DNA from: Leptothrix cholodnii SP-6
Lineage (GTDB): Bacteria; Pseudomonadota; Gammaproteobacteria; Burkholderiales; Burkholderiaceae_C
DNA: 64,000 bases
Reading direction: 5' to 3'
NCBI RefSeq assembly: GCF_000019785.1
Contig: NC_010524.1
Span: 3,398,001-3,462,000 of the forward strand
Every line of letters begins with the position of its first letter. Position 1 is the first letter of the stretch. Positions 53,714 to 61,316 of this stretch are shown piece after piece. A program made the translations under genes and the position numbers. The notes under the pieces were generated by a model. That model searched no databases. It saw nothing but the letters and a program-made list of their open reading frames with translations, and was not told the origin of the DNA.

Positions 53714-54796
53714 TCACACCGGCCTCGCAGACGCACCCGTGCTCTTGACCAGCCACACCAGCCTGCGCGCGTTGTAGGCCGCGCACTGCAGCGTGATGGC
53801 CAGCGCATTGCGCGCCAGCGTCATCGCCCGCACGCACTTGCCGCCCTGCTGGGCCAGGCTGGCGAAGACGTGCTCGACGCGCGAGCGGGTCCGGTTGATC
53901 GTGCGATTGCGCTGCTTCAGTCGGGTCTTGGCGGTCTGCCCCGGCCTGGCCCGCCGCGCGATGCCGTCGACCAGGCCCTGCTGCGCCAGCACCTGCCGGT
54001 TGGCCTGGCTGTCGTAGCCGCGGTCGGCCAGCAGGCGATCGCGCGTGTTGGCCGACTGCAGCACGTGGGGGAGCTGCTGGCCGTCGTCGGCATTGGCCGC
54101 CGTGATCTTCAGGGTGCGGATGAGCTTGTAGCGCGCATCCGCGTTGGCGTGCAGCTTGTAGCCGTAGTAGCTCTTGCCGTGCTTCTGCGTCCAGCGTGCG
54201 TCGCCATCGGTGTGCGCCATGCGCTTCTTGCTCCAGCCTTCGGGCGTCTCGCCCTTGTTGAGCGCCTCGCGCTCGGCGGTGTTGGCCTGGGTGATGGGTG
54301 CGGCCACGATGCTGGCGTCGACGATCTGCCCGCCGCGCGGGATGAACCCGTGCTGCTGCAACTGCTGACTCAGCGTCTCGAAGATCGCCCGTCCGCCCAG
54401 CCCGCCCTGGGCCAGGCGCTGCCGAAAGCTCCACAGCGTGCGGGCGTCGGGGATGTTCAAGGCGCCGTCGAGCCGGCAGAAGCGCTGGAAGCTCAGCCGG
54501 TCGAGCACCTGGTGCTCGCACTGCTCGTCCGACAGGTTGTAGAGCCCTTGCAGGAAGACCATGCGCACCAGCACCTCGCTCGGGTACGGCGGGCGGCCAC
54601 CCTTCTTGCGGTCGGCGCGCGGACACGCCGCATCGACCGCCGCGGCCATCGCCGTGAAGTCCACCAGCGCGTCGATCGCCGCCAGCGTCTGCACGTAGCC
54701 CTCGAGCTTGGCCTTGCGCTGGCGCGCCAGGAACAGGTCGTCCACCGCTTCCTCCTCAGGGAAGAAGCTCGAGGGCTTGATGCGCGGCGTGATCAT
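53714..54796 (-). CDS. IS5-family transposase
   Basis: A 360-residue DDE transposase starting at the ATG at 54796 (MITPRIKPSSFFPEEEAVDD). The N-terminal DUF772-type region (PYPSEVLVRMVFLQGLYNLSDEQCEHQVLDR) is followed by the catalytic Asp in GQIVDASIV, the second Asp in LLADRGYDS and the Glu in RTRSRVEHVFA. It appears full-length and intact, so the element may be active. Confidence 0.9.
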   Translation of the reverse strand: MITPRIKPSSFFPEEEAVDDLFLARQRKAKLEGYVQTLAAIDALVDFTAMAAAVDAACPRADRKKGGRPPYPSEVLVRMVFLQGLYNLSDEQCEHQVLDRLSFQRFCRLDGALNIPDARTLWSFRQRLAQGGLGGRAIFETLSQQLQQHGFIPRGGQIVDASIVAAPITQANTAEREALNKGETPEGWSKKRMAHTDGDARWTQKHGKSYYGYKLHANADARYKLIRTLKITAANADDGQQLPHVLQSANTRDRLLADRGYDSQANRQVLAQQGLVDGIARRARPGQTAKTRLKQRNRTINRTRSRVEHVFASLAQQGGKCVRAMTLARNALAITLQCAAYNARRLVWLVKSTGASARPV

Positions 54797-54864
54797 GGCT
54801 GCGCATCTTGCCGGCTCAGGCTGCGGGCGAACAGGGAGGTTTCGAGAAGTGCCCCTAGGCTTGG

Positions 54865-54924
54865 GCCCAACGTTTGAAAATTCACCGACCGCCAAAGGCG
54901 ATCCGGTGGAATGATGGGTTGGGC
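54865..54924 (-). other. integron attC recombination site (attC1)
   Basis: A 60-bp imperfect palindrome bounded by GCCCAAC (54865-54871, RYYYAAC) and GTTGGGC (54918-54924, GTTRRRY), with inner arms TTCACCG and CGGTGGAA that pair with one unpaired base, as attC sites require. It lies 1 bp after the stop of the minus-strand gene 54926-55471, the proper place for a cassette. The IS5 right end is 9 bp away. Confidence 0.82.
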
Positions 54925-54925
54925 T

Positions 54926-55471
54926 TCATATGCATATTTCAGCGATTTGAGCTCGGAATTGCTCAAGCATTTCTTGCCCCGTTTTTTCCGAGGCCCGTAC
55001 TGAGAAGCCAGCGTCTTGATATGCCCGAACAAGTGATATCAGCCATTCTCGGTATAGGCACGCAGAATGAAGTGCCCAAGTGATGTTTGGTGGGTCACCG
55101 ACGGGCGCGTGAACAAAGTGGGCGAGTCTCTTATTGCGGAATTCCGTCATTCTCTGGTGATAATGCATCCAGGCTGTCTCTGTCGTATTCAGGCACGAAA
55201 CGATCATGCTTCGATGAAAAGGGCGGAGCGGCGAGTTTTTCGGAGGGGAGACCTTTGCAACCCAATTCTTCCAGTGTGAGTCTTGTGAATCCGTGCCGAA
55301 AATTGCATTCCAAGACATGATTGCGTCGGAATAGCACATGTCAAGCAAGCTTGGCCATGCAGATGCCTTCGGTTTTGTTTTTTGAATGTGGTCGGCGAAT
55401 ATGCAGGCACGTATGCAGTCGTGCGCAAGCCCAAACTGAACATCCAATGGATCGATATCAACGTTCTTCAT
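54926..55471 (-). CDS. cassette gene: HEPN-like protein of unknown function
   Basis: A 181-residue protein with base composition well below the chromosome average. I start it at the ATG at 55471 because it is 3 bp after attC2; the longer frame would run through the attC site. It is mainly helical. A striking motif is FRNKRLAHF (about residues 114-122), the R-x4-6-H pattern of HEPN ribonucleases, in the setting of AbiU2-like proteins. No membrane segment or signal. If truly HEPN, it could be a toxin- or defence-type RNase; no antitoxin gene is beside it. The family call is inference from one motif and helical content. Confidence 0.6.
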   Translation of the reverse strand: MKNVDIDPLDVQFGLAHDCIRACIFADHIQKTKPKASAWPSLLDMCYSDAIMSWNAIFGTDSQDSHWKNWVAKVSPPKNSPLRPFHRSMIVSCLNTTETAWMHYHQRMTEFRNKRLAHFVHAPVGDPPNITWALHSACLYREWLISLVRAYQDAGFSVRASEKTGQEMLEQFRAQIAEICI

Positions 55472-55474
55472 AAA

Positions 55475-55531
55475 GCTCAACGAATGAATGAACCGGCCGG
55501 CACCCCGGTCCGCTTGCATGCTGGGTTAGAC
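55475..55531 (-). other. integron attC recombination site (attC2)
   Basis: A 57-bp site bounded by GCTCAAC (55475-55481) and GTTAGAC (55525-55531). The inner arms are AACCGGCC and CCCCGGTC with loop bases between. The stop codon of the next cassette gene (55526-55528) lies inside the GTTAGAC box, a common feature of gene cassettes. GTTAGAC is complementary to the GTCTAAC box at 56025, as expected for the two ends of one cassette. Confidence 0.8.
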
Positions 55532-55996
55532 ATCGCCGCTCCTCTGAACGCCATACGTTTGCATAGCAGACGCTACCTGCGATTTCTCTGTTGTTTCGGT
55601 GGCATAGAGGCGATAACTCGGGGCGATGATTGGCTCCACTGAGACAGCCTGAATGACGAAGACGGAGCGAATAGGAAACTTCGCACCGGCCATAGCTTCC
55701 AGCGGGGTAGACCATTTAGAGAAATCGGCGTCGGATCTTCTTATATTCCGCGCGGCACCGATGACCTTGAATCCTTTTTGAACAAAGATATCGACGAAGC
55801 TGATGCAAACACGAGGATTGACTTCGATGTTGCGTGCACTCGTTGGCGATGCAAGGTTTGCAACTACGATGTACTGAGAATCAAAGGGAGTAAATATCTC
55901 CTTCGGGGAGACGTTCGGCTGACCCGTTTCGTCGACGGTGGCAAGCCAGCACAGCACGCTGCGACTGGCGTAATCCAGGACTTCAGAGGAGAGCAT
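55526..55996 (-). CDS. cassette gene: pyridoxamine 5'-phosphate oxidase-family protein
   Basis: A 156-residue flavin-binding split-barrel protein: VLDYASRSVLCWLATVDETGQPNVSPKE, then YIVVANLASPTSARNIEVNPRVCISFVDIFVQKGFKVIG. These are standard for the general-stress PNPOx-like family, which binds FMN, F420 or haem. It is complete at both ends and lies between attC sites on the minus strand. A cytoplasmic redox or detoxification role is inferred. Confidence 0.82.
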   Translation of the reverse strand: MLSSEVLDYASRSVLCWLATVDETGQPNVSPKEIFTPFDSQYIVVANLASPTSARNIEVNPRVCISFVDIFVQKGFKVIGAARNIRRSDADFSKWSTPLEAMAGAKFPIRSVFVIQAVSVEPIIAPSYRLYATETTEKSQVASAMQTYGVQRSGDV

Positions 55997-56024
55997 GAGG
56001 CGGCCAGATGTTTGGGTTTGCGAT

Positions 56025-56045
56025 GTCTAACGAATGGGGTTAGGC
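56025..56045 (-). other. shortened attC-like site (attC3 remnant)
   Basis: GTCTAAC (56025-56031) and GTTAGGC (56039-56045), the two outer boxes of an attC site, are separated by only 7 bp, so the inner arms are missing. The stop of the lipoprotein gene (56040-56042) lies in the GTTAGGC box, as in attC2. It is probably a deleted attC. Confidence 0.55.
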
Positions 56046-56378
56046 CTGCCCGGGCTCACACTTTTTGGTGGCCCGAAGATCTCGTAACTGCTCAATCCTC
56101 TTGTTGGCACTCTCAAGGGCGGCGCTCTTCTCCATGTTGTTGCCAATTCCGAAGTCACCAAGAATCGCCAATACATCGCGGCCGCTGAATTCGCTTTCTT
56201 TATTGACGTGGTCAACAAACCCCCTGGTTTTGGCAAGTTCAAGATCAATTTCTCTGCAATTCATTGTGTCTTTTTCGTAGCTCGTCAAAGTGCCTTGACG
56301 TCCATAGGTTTTCGTGGCGCATCCCTGAGTCATAAGCAAGGCGACGAAGATCGATGCAAAAGATAGCGACCGCAGCAT
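56040..56378 (-). CDS. cassette gene: small lipoprotein of unknown function
   Basis: A 112-residue protein with a lipoprotein signal (MLRSLSFASIFVALLMTQGC, Cys20). The mature part is charged and probably coiled coil (NMEKSAALESANKRIEQLRDLRATKK), with YEKDTMNCREIDLELAKTRGFVDHV before it. I recognise no named family; small entry-exclusion- or surface-exclusion-like lipoproteins look similar, but this is weak. Its 3' end abuts the shortened attC, so it is likely the first visible cassette of the array. Confidence 0.7.
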   Translation of the reverse strand: MLRSLSFASIFVALLMTQGCATKTYGRQGTLTSYEKDTMNCREIDLELAKTRGFVDHVNKESEFSGRDVLAILGDFGIGNNMEKSAALESANKRIEQLRDLRATKKCEPGQA

Positions 56379-56600
56379 GAGGGCTTCCTGTAGTTGAGGA
56401 TGAGGTTCAATCGTAACGTGGAGCGAGCGGCAGGTATGAGAAGTTGTTCGAGAATCCCGGATGTTCGATTGGCAGGCCCAACGAATGAAAGGGATATCCA
56501 CATCCCACCCCGGCAGGCCTTGGTTTGACCCGAAATCGTTGCCGGAACTCAGTGCCACGATGGGGTTGCGAAATCTCACGCGATCACTGACTGAAATGGA
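56379..56600. other. intergenic, 222 bp
   Basis: No gene and no attC site are seen. The region holds the 5' side of the lipoprotein cassette and the left flank of the deleted IS110-type gene. Confidence 0.5.
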
Positions 56601-57107
56601 ATGTCCATGACCATGGTCTTTGTCGGTATTGACCTCGCCAAGAGCGTATTCGCCCTGCATGGTGTCGATGAGGTCGGCAAGCCTGCGCTGGTGCGACCGC
56701 TGGTGCGTCGCGATCGACTGCTGGAAATGGTGGCCAAACTGCCGCCGTGCACCATCGGCATGGAGGCGTGCTCCGGTGCGCATTGCTGGGCTCGGCAGTT
56801 TGTGGCGTTCGGTCACACCATTCGCCTGATCGCTCCCAAGTTCGTCATGCCCTACCGCATAAGCGGCAAACAGCAACTCGGACGCATCACCAAGTCCGGG
56901 GATGCGTACTTGCGAACCCTGCTGATCCTGGGCGCCCGGGCGGTGCTGGCCGCAGCGGCAAACAAGATAGACCGAATCAGCCGGTGGGCGATCACGTTGG
57001 CCGAGCGACGCGGTTACTGGAAAGCGGTCGTGGCCATCGCCGCCAAGAACGCGCGCATGGCCTGGGCGATGTTGGCCAAAGGTGAGAACTTCAAACCGAT
57101 CGCCTGA
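56601..57107 (+). pseudogene. IS110/IS1111-family transposase with internal in-frame deletion
   Basis: A 168-codon frame that joins the N-terminal DEDD domain (VFVGIDLAKSVFALHG, then IGMEACSGAHCWARQ and IRLIAPKFVMPYR) straight to the C-terminal Transposase_20 end (GKQQLGRITKSGDAYLRTLL, ILGARAVL). Intact family members have about 320-350 residues, so roughly 170 middle residues, including part of the active-site region, are gone while the frame is kept. Element ends cannot be defined because IS110 types lack clear terminal repeats. GC content is like the chromosome, unlike the cassettes around it. Confidence 0.85.
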
Positions 57108-57537
57108 GCCGACAGTCGCAGCCGACAAACCCGACTTCCCGCGGGAGAACCGTTCACCGAACCTCGAAGAATCTGCCACCGCGTGATGCCTGCGTTGATG
57201 GAACAAGGTTGGACCTGCGTGGGGAGTGCTCGTTTAACTCAAGGCGGCGTCGATGACGACCGCGGCTAACAAATGGAGCCCCGCGCGCGTCTTTCGTCAG
57301 GGTCAGCGGCATTGAAAGCCGCAACAAAGACCGGTTGTAGTTTTGCAGTCCGCACCCTTGTTCTCCCTGAAATAGCTGGCGTCGCCTTAGCTGATTTGAA
57401 TCAAGACCTCCCTGAAAAATTGCTGCACAATTCGTCAGGGGTTGGTTTTGCTTGACAGATGGGGATGCCATTGTAGTTTGTTAAGAGGCCGGCTTTAGCC
57501 GGTCCCAGTGAGCACAGCGAACGATTTAAACCAGTTT
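57108..57537. other. intergenic, 430 bp, no gene found
   Basis: The open frames here have no family features. There is one small hairpin, CCGGCT-tt-AGCCGG (57489-57502), 36 bp beyond the stop of the receiver gene, which could be its weak terminator. A GTTTAAC box at 57230 has no partner at a suitable distance, so no attC is called. Confidence 0.45.
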
Positions 57538-58350
57538 TTATAAGCCGTTCGCAATAAGGCTCATAATAAGCTGGAAGAGTTCATCAGCACGATTTGTTGA
57601 GCCGTTGGCGCCTCGTTCACGAGCTTCTTTTTTGTGCTCAGGAAGATTTGAGCCGGCATAGATTACAAAAGGCGTTTTATTTCCAGATGACCTTAATTTC
57701 TCCAACAAAACATAGCCTTCATCCAGACCCTCTTTTCTTCCCATATCTGAAATAATGGCCGCATACTTATTATTCCTCAAAAGCTCTAGTGCTTCTTGTG
57801 TTGATAGTGCCAGAGTAAATTCAACACCTTGAGCTTCAAAAGCTTGGCGTTCATAAACATTGTTTCCCGGCCGGTCATCAACCCATAGAACTCTATTCTT
57901 CCATTTTTCTTTAACGGGATTTTTAGGTGTGTTTGATACTACGTTGACAATTTCTCTTAATTGAGATTCTTGAAGACCTCCTTCGTGCCCTGGCTGCCTT
58001 ACTGTAGCCGCTACTAGAGACGCAGTTGTTGCCATTTGGGCTTTTAGGAAGTTGTCTTCGTTTTTGAAGTCAGATGGACCGTATAGCTTGTTGTAGTGCT
58101 TTGCTACCAGCCATAAGAAGCCCAAAAAAACTAGTATTGGAAAAAATACCATGAAGTAAATTAGTGGTGCTATATGGTCGGATATCCCTCTACCTAAGCC
58201 CACGACTATAGAGGCGAATCCATAAACAAGAACAATGAATAGAGCGATTATTCCGAGCGGGCTTTTGGTAAACCCCTTAGCCGATTCGGCGAATTTTTCC
58301 GTACTCACGAGAAACTCCCTATGACTTATAACGTCTTTTTGTACATCCAC
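57538..58350 (-). CDS. membrane-anchored receiver-domain protein of unknown function
   Basis: A 270-residue protein in AT-richer DNA than the rest of the window. It has an N-terminal cytoplasmic arm, two membrane helices (about residues 31-52 and 57-84), a linker, and a C-terminal receiver-like domain from about residue 148. The receiver shows VLWVDDRPGNNVYERQAF (acid pair), YAAIISDMGRKEGLDEGY (phosphoacceptor Asp) and TPFVIYAGS. The usual Lys is not in place (GSTNRADEL instead). No kinase or output domain is present, and no partner gene is adjacent. It may be a signalling or conflict-system protein carried by the island. Function unknown. Confidence 0.72.
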   Translation of the reverse strand: MDVQKDVISHREFLVSTEKFAESAKGFTKSPLGIIALFIVLVYGFASIVVGLGRGISDHIAPLIYFMVFFPILVFLGFLWLVAKHYNKLYGPSDFKNEDNFLKAQMATTASLVAATVRQPGHEGGLQESQLREIVNVVSNTPKNPVKEKWKNRVLWVDDRPGNNVYERQAFEAQGVEFTLALSTQEALELLRNNKYAAIISDMGRKEGLDEGYVLLEKLRSSGNKTPFVIYAGSNLPEHKKEARERGANGSTNRADELFQLIMSLIANGL

Positions 58351-58681
58351 GCACCCCGGCCTCGTTATGTTCTAAATCGGCATCGCGTGGCGTCATGTCC
58401 ATCAATCCTAGACCACTCGCCCCCTCTGTGAGCGCCTTTTTGCCTCATCCTTTTGGGGGATAGCCAAGTCGATTTAGGCCGCCTAAATTTATTGGGATGA
58501 ATCAGACCGCTCGACGCTGCCGCAGACGGTTCCCGCGAGCGTAGAAAGCACCGAGGTCAATCCGACACAGCCATGGCCGCGGTTGACGGTGCAAGCGCAC
58601 AAGGCCTTGCAGGTACGCCACATTCGTCGGGAGCATCGAGCTCCTGCGCCCTGTGGTCTCCATGCACATGCAAACCAAAAA
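58351..58681. other. intergenic, no gene; contains a perfect palindrome
   Basis: Upstream region of the receiver gene. It contains ATTTAGG-ccg-CCTAAAT (58472-58488), a perfect 7-3-7 inverted repeat, and should hold the promoter of the minus-strand receiver gene. No coding frame is convincing. Confidence 0.5.
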
Positions 58682-58923
58682 AAATGTGCATGCAAGGTCC
58701 GCGGCCTGCATGAGCAACCTGCATGCGGTGTGCATAGAACCCGACCTCGATGTCCATGCACACCGTGCTCGATGTCTATGCGCATGACCATCGATGCACA
58801 TGCACACCGTGATGCGATTGCCCCGTACAGGGATGCCGATGGAGATGAACGTCGTGTCGATGTGCATGCACACCGTGATCGATGCACATGCAAGGTGATG
58901 GCACGGTGCATGCGCACCGCAGG
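58682..58923. repeat. degenerate 22-bp tandem repeat array, about 11 units
   Basis: Cutting the sequence every 22 bp from 58682 lines up a common unit: CGATG, then TGCATGCACACCGTG, then AT. The best units start at 58748, 58792 and 58858; ATGCACACCGTG is found exactly at 58756, 58800 and 58866 (spacings 44 and 66). Units at 58682, 58726, 58770, 58880 and 58902 match in part; those at 58704, 58814 and 58836 are poor. As 22 is not a multiple of 3, it is not a protein repeat. The array stops 43 bp before the IS3 left end. Confidence 0.7.
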
Positions 58924-59036
58924 CGTTGTCGCCCTGCAAGATCGGTCGCGTGACCGCCCCCCCCCCTCTGTCAGGATAGATGTCGCGTCGAGTGAGGCGA
59001 CGATCGATAACCGCAGGGGGCAAGCAGAGGACGGGA

Positions 59037-59528
59037 ATGCCAAGGTATTCGAAAGAGAAGAAGGAACACGCGCTGTCGCTGATGAGTGCGCCACACAACC
59101 TGGTGGTGGCGGAGGTGGCCAAGCGCACGGGGGTGACGGAGCCCACGCTTTACGCGTGGCGAAACCAGGCCCGTGGAGCGGGTCGAGCCGTGCCTGGAGA
59201 CGGCAGCAACCCCGAAGACTGGAAGCCTGAGGACAAGTTCGCCGTCGTGGTCGAGACCCTGGGGCTGGCGCAGGCCGAGCTGGGCGAGTACTGCCGCAAG
59301 AAGGGGCTGCACGTCGAGCAGATCGCCCGCTGGCGGGGCGCGTGCCTGCAGGCCAATGCGGCCGGGGCCGAGCGGGTCAGCCCGGCGGCGCTGGCCGAGG
59401 AGCGCAAACGCAGCCGGGAGCTGGAGAAGGAGTTGCGCCGCAAGGAGCGCGCGCTGGCCGAAGCCGCTGCGCTGCTGATCCTGTCGCGAAAACTCGAGGC
59501 GTTCCAGAACAGAGACGAGGACGCATGA
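59037..59528 (+). CDS. IS3-family transposase OrfA (helix-turn-helix)
   Basis: A 163-residue protein from the ATG at 59037. The N-terminal helix-turn-helix (MPRYSKEKKEHALSLMSAPH, then VAEVAKRTGVTEPTLYAWRNQ) binds the element ends. A second region (AEERKRSRELEKELRRKERALAEAAALL) is a coiled coil, the leucine-zipper-like part of OrfA. It overlaps orfB by 4 bp (ATGA), so expression may use coupling instead of the usual -1 frameshift. Confidence 0.87.
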   Translation: MPRYSKEKKEHALSLMSAPHNLVVAEVAKRTGVTEPTLYAWRNQARGAGRAVPGDGSNPEDWKPEDKFAVVVETLGLAQAELGEYCRKKGLHVEQIARWRGACLQANAAGAERVSPAALAEERKRSRELEKELRRKERALAEAAALLILSRKLEAFQNRDEDA

Positions 59529-60568
59529 CTGCGTTGCTGGAACGCCAGGGGCTCGTGGAGATGGTCAAGACCGCACAGGCCAGCGGCGCGCGCCTGCACA
59601 GCGCGTGCGCGGAGGTGGGCGTGTCGGTGCGCACGTACCAGCGCTGGATCGACGATGGTGAGGTGCAGGCCGACGGCCGGCCGGGGGCGGTGCGGGCGCA
59701 GCCGAGCAACAAGCTCAGCGGCGACGAACAGCGCGCGGTGCTCGATGCGTGCATGCAGCCGCGCTTTGCCGACCTGCCGCCCACGCAAATCGTGCCGGCT
59801 CTGGCCGACGAGGGGACCTATCTGGCCAGCGAGTCGACCTTCTACCGGCTGCTGCATGCGCACGGCGCGCAGCAGCACCGGGGGCGTGCTCGACAGCGCA
59901 GCCACAAGCCCGCGCCGATGCACGTGGCGCACGCGCCCAACGAAGTCTGGTGCTGGGACGTGACCTACCTGCCCAGCCAGGTGCGGGGGCTGTTCTTCTA
60001 CCTGTACGCCGTCATCGACCTGTACAGCCGCAAGCTGGTGGCCTGGGAGGTGCATGCCAGCGAGAACGCTGACCTGGCCGCCGAGCTCGTCGAGCGGGCG
60101 CGCTGGCGTGAGAAGCTCGCGGGCAAGCCGCTGGTGCTGCACGCTGACAACGGCGCGGTGCAGCGCTCGCACACGCTGCGCGCCAAGCTGCAGGATCTGG
60201 GCATCGCGCCCAGCTACAGCCGACCCGGCGTGAGCGACGACAACGCCTTCATCGAGTCGTGGTTCCGCACGCTCAAGTACATGCCGACCTTCCCGAGCAC
60301 CGGGTTCGGCGAGCTTGATCAGGCGCGAAACTGGTGTCGCACGTTCATCGATTGGTACAACGGCGAGCATCGCCATCGAGAGATCGGCTTCGTGACGCCG
60401 AACCAGCGCCACAGCGGGCAGAGCAAGGCGGTGCTAAGGCAGCGGCGCGCGGTCTACCAGGCCGCCCGGGAAGCCAACCCCAGCCGCTGGAGCCGAGAGA
60501 TCCGCAGATGGAGCGAGCCTGATCACGTCTGTCTCAACCCGCGTGACAAGGAGCGTCAAGCCGCATAG
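59525..60568 (+). CDS. IS3-family transposase OrfB (DDE integrase core)
   Basis: A 347-residue rve-type integrase. An N-terminal HTH_21-like part (LSGDEQRAVLDACMQ, YLASESTFYRLLHAHG) is followed by the DDE core: VWCWDVTYLPSQ (first Asp), VLHADNGA (second Asp) and FIESWFRTLKY (Glu). It appears intact, so the IS may be mobile. Confidence 0.9.
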   Translation: MTALLERQGLVEMVKTAQASGARLHSACAEVGVSVRTYQRWIDDGEVQADGRPGAVRAQPSNKLSGDEQRAVLDACMQPRFADLPPTQIVPALADEGTYLASESTFYRLLHAHGAQQHRGRARQRSHKPAPMHVAHAPNEVWCWDVTYLPSQVRGLFFYLYAVIDLYSRKLVAWEVHASENADLAAELVERARWREKLAGKPLVLHADNGAVQRSHTLRAKLQDLGIAPSYSRPGVSDDNAFIESWFRTLKYMPTFPSTGFGELDQARNWCRTFIDWYNGEHRHREIGFVTPNQRHSGQSKAVLRQRRAVYQAAREANPSRWSREIRRWSEPDHVCLNPRDKERQAA

Positions 60569-60630
60569 AAACTTCATGCGCCAAGCGTCATCTATGTTGA
60601 CAGACACCGCCCCGCGCTCAACTCATGCGG

Positions 60631-61308
60631 TCAAAAGCCATCGACGATCAGCCAGCCGTGTTCGGTCGCATGGGCCCGCAGCCGCTCGTCCGGGCGCACG
60701 GCCACCGGGTGGCTCACCGCCTGCAGCAGCGGCAGGTCGCTGATCGAGTCCGAATAGAAGTGGCACGACTCGGCCGCCGCGATCGACGGCAGGCGCTGGC
60801 GCCGCAGCCAGTTCTCGACGTGGTCGATCTTGTAGGCGCGCACGCAGGGCACGCCGGCAATCTCGCCGGTGGGCCGCCGTTCGCCCGAGGGGTGGTGCAG
60901 CGCGCAGGCGGCTTCGGTGCTCAGCAGCTGGTCGATGCCGAACAGGGCCGCAAACGGTGCGGCGACGATGCGTGAGGTGGCGGTGACGATGGCGCACAGG
61001 TCGCCGGCCTCGCGGTGCGCAGCCACCAGGCGCTGCATCGCGGGCGGGATCAGCGGTGCCATCGCGGCCTGAAAGTCGATCTGCCAGGCCGCCAGCGTGG
61101 CCGTGTCGACCTGCGCGAGCGGGCGGATCAGGATGCGGTGCACCGCGTTGATGTCGAGCCGGCCGGCCACGTACTGCAGGCAGTGGTCGACGTACTCGGC
61201 CTCGGCCTGCGCCGGCAGGTGGCCGCGCTCGGCCAAGAAGCGCGTCCACAGCATGCCGCTGTCGAACGGGATCAGCGTGTGGTCGAGGTCGAACAGCGCC
61301 AGGCGCAT
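60631..61308 (-). CDS. HAD-superfamily (IB) phosphatase
   Basis: A 225-residue HAD hydrolase of the SerB-like IB class. I start it at the ATG at 61308, giving MRLALFDLDHTLIPFDSG, where the two Asp residues are the nucleophile and acid/base. Later marks are VTATSRIV (motif II), YKIDHVENWL with the motif III Lys, and YSDSISDLPLLQAVSHPVAV (motif IV). The substrate is unknown; members occur in H4MPT-linked C1 clusters and may act in cofactor synthesis. It lies 8 bp after fae, probably in the same transcript, and ends just before the IS3 border. Confidence 0.83.
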   Translation of the reverse strand: MRLALFDLDHTLIPFDSGMLWTRFLAERGHLPAQAEAEYVDHCLQYVAGRLDINAVHRILIRPLAQVDTATLAAWQIDFQAAMAPLIPPAMQRLVAAHREAGDLCAIVTATSRIVAAPFAALFGIDQLLSTEAACALHHPSGERRPTGEIAGVPCVRAYKIDHVENWLRRQRLPSIAAAESCHFYSDSISDLPLLQAVSHPVAVRPDERLRAHATEHGWLIVDGF

Positions 61309-61316
61309 GCCGCAGC

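Larger units (their letters stand above)
53557..54855. mobile_element. IS5-family insertion sequence, about 1.3 kb
   Basis: Ends defined by imperfect terminal inverted repeats: GGGGCACTTCCTAAAAC reading in from 53557, and GGGGCACTTCTCGAAAC reading in from 54855 (14 of 17 match). One transposase gene lies inside on the minus strand. A hairpin with T-run (53678-53707) near the left end would stop outside transcripts reading in on the plus strand. No clear target duplication is seen at the borders (CCAT left, TAGG right), so a deletion or second event may have followed insertion. Confidence 0.82.
58967..60604. mobile_element. IS3-family insertion sequence, about 1.64 kb
   Basis: Terminal inverted repeats of about 24 bp: TCTGTCAGGATAGATGTCGC inward from 58967, and TCTGTCAACATAGATGACGC inward from 60604 (17 of these 20 bases match). 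Two overlapping genes, orfA and orfB, fill it. The left border follows a run of ten C residues; no clear target duplication is seen. The right border is 26 bp beyond the stop of the HAD phosphatase gene, so the element has landed at the 3' edge of the fae/fhc cluster. Confidence 0.87.

Noticed and set aside
57230..57290. A further attC site near GTTTAAC and GGCTAAC
   Set aside because: No properly spaced RYYYAAC and GTTRRRY pair with folding inner arms could be found, so it does not meet the pattern.
58682..58923. CRISPR array
   Set aside because: Units follow each other directly at 22-bp steps with decay between copies, there are no unique spacers and no cas genes in the window.
58502..59230. 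Overlapping frames on both strands through the 22-bp repeat region
   Set aside because: They are Arg/His/Cys-rich, lack motifs, and the repeat unit is not a multiple of three, so the frames are by-products of the repeat.
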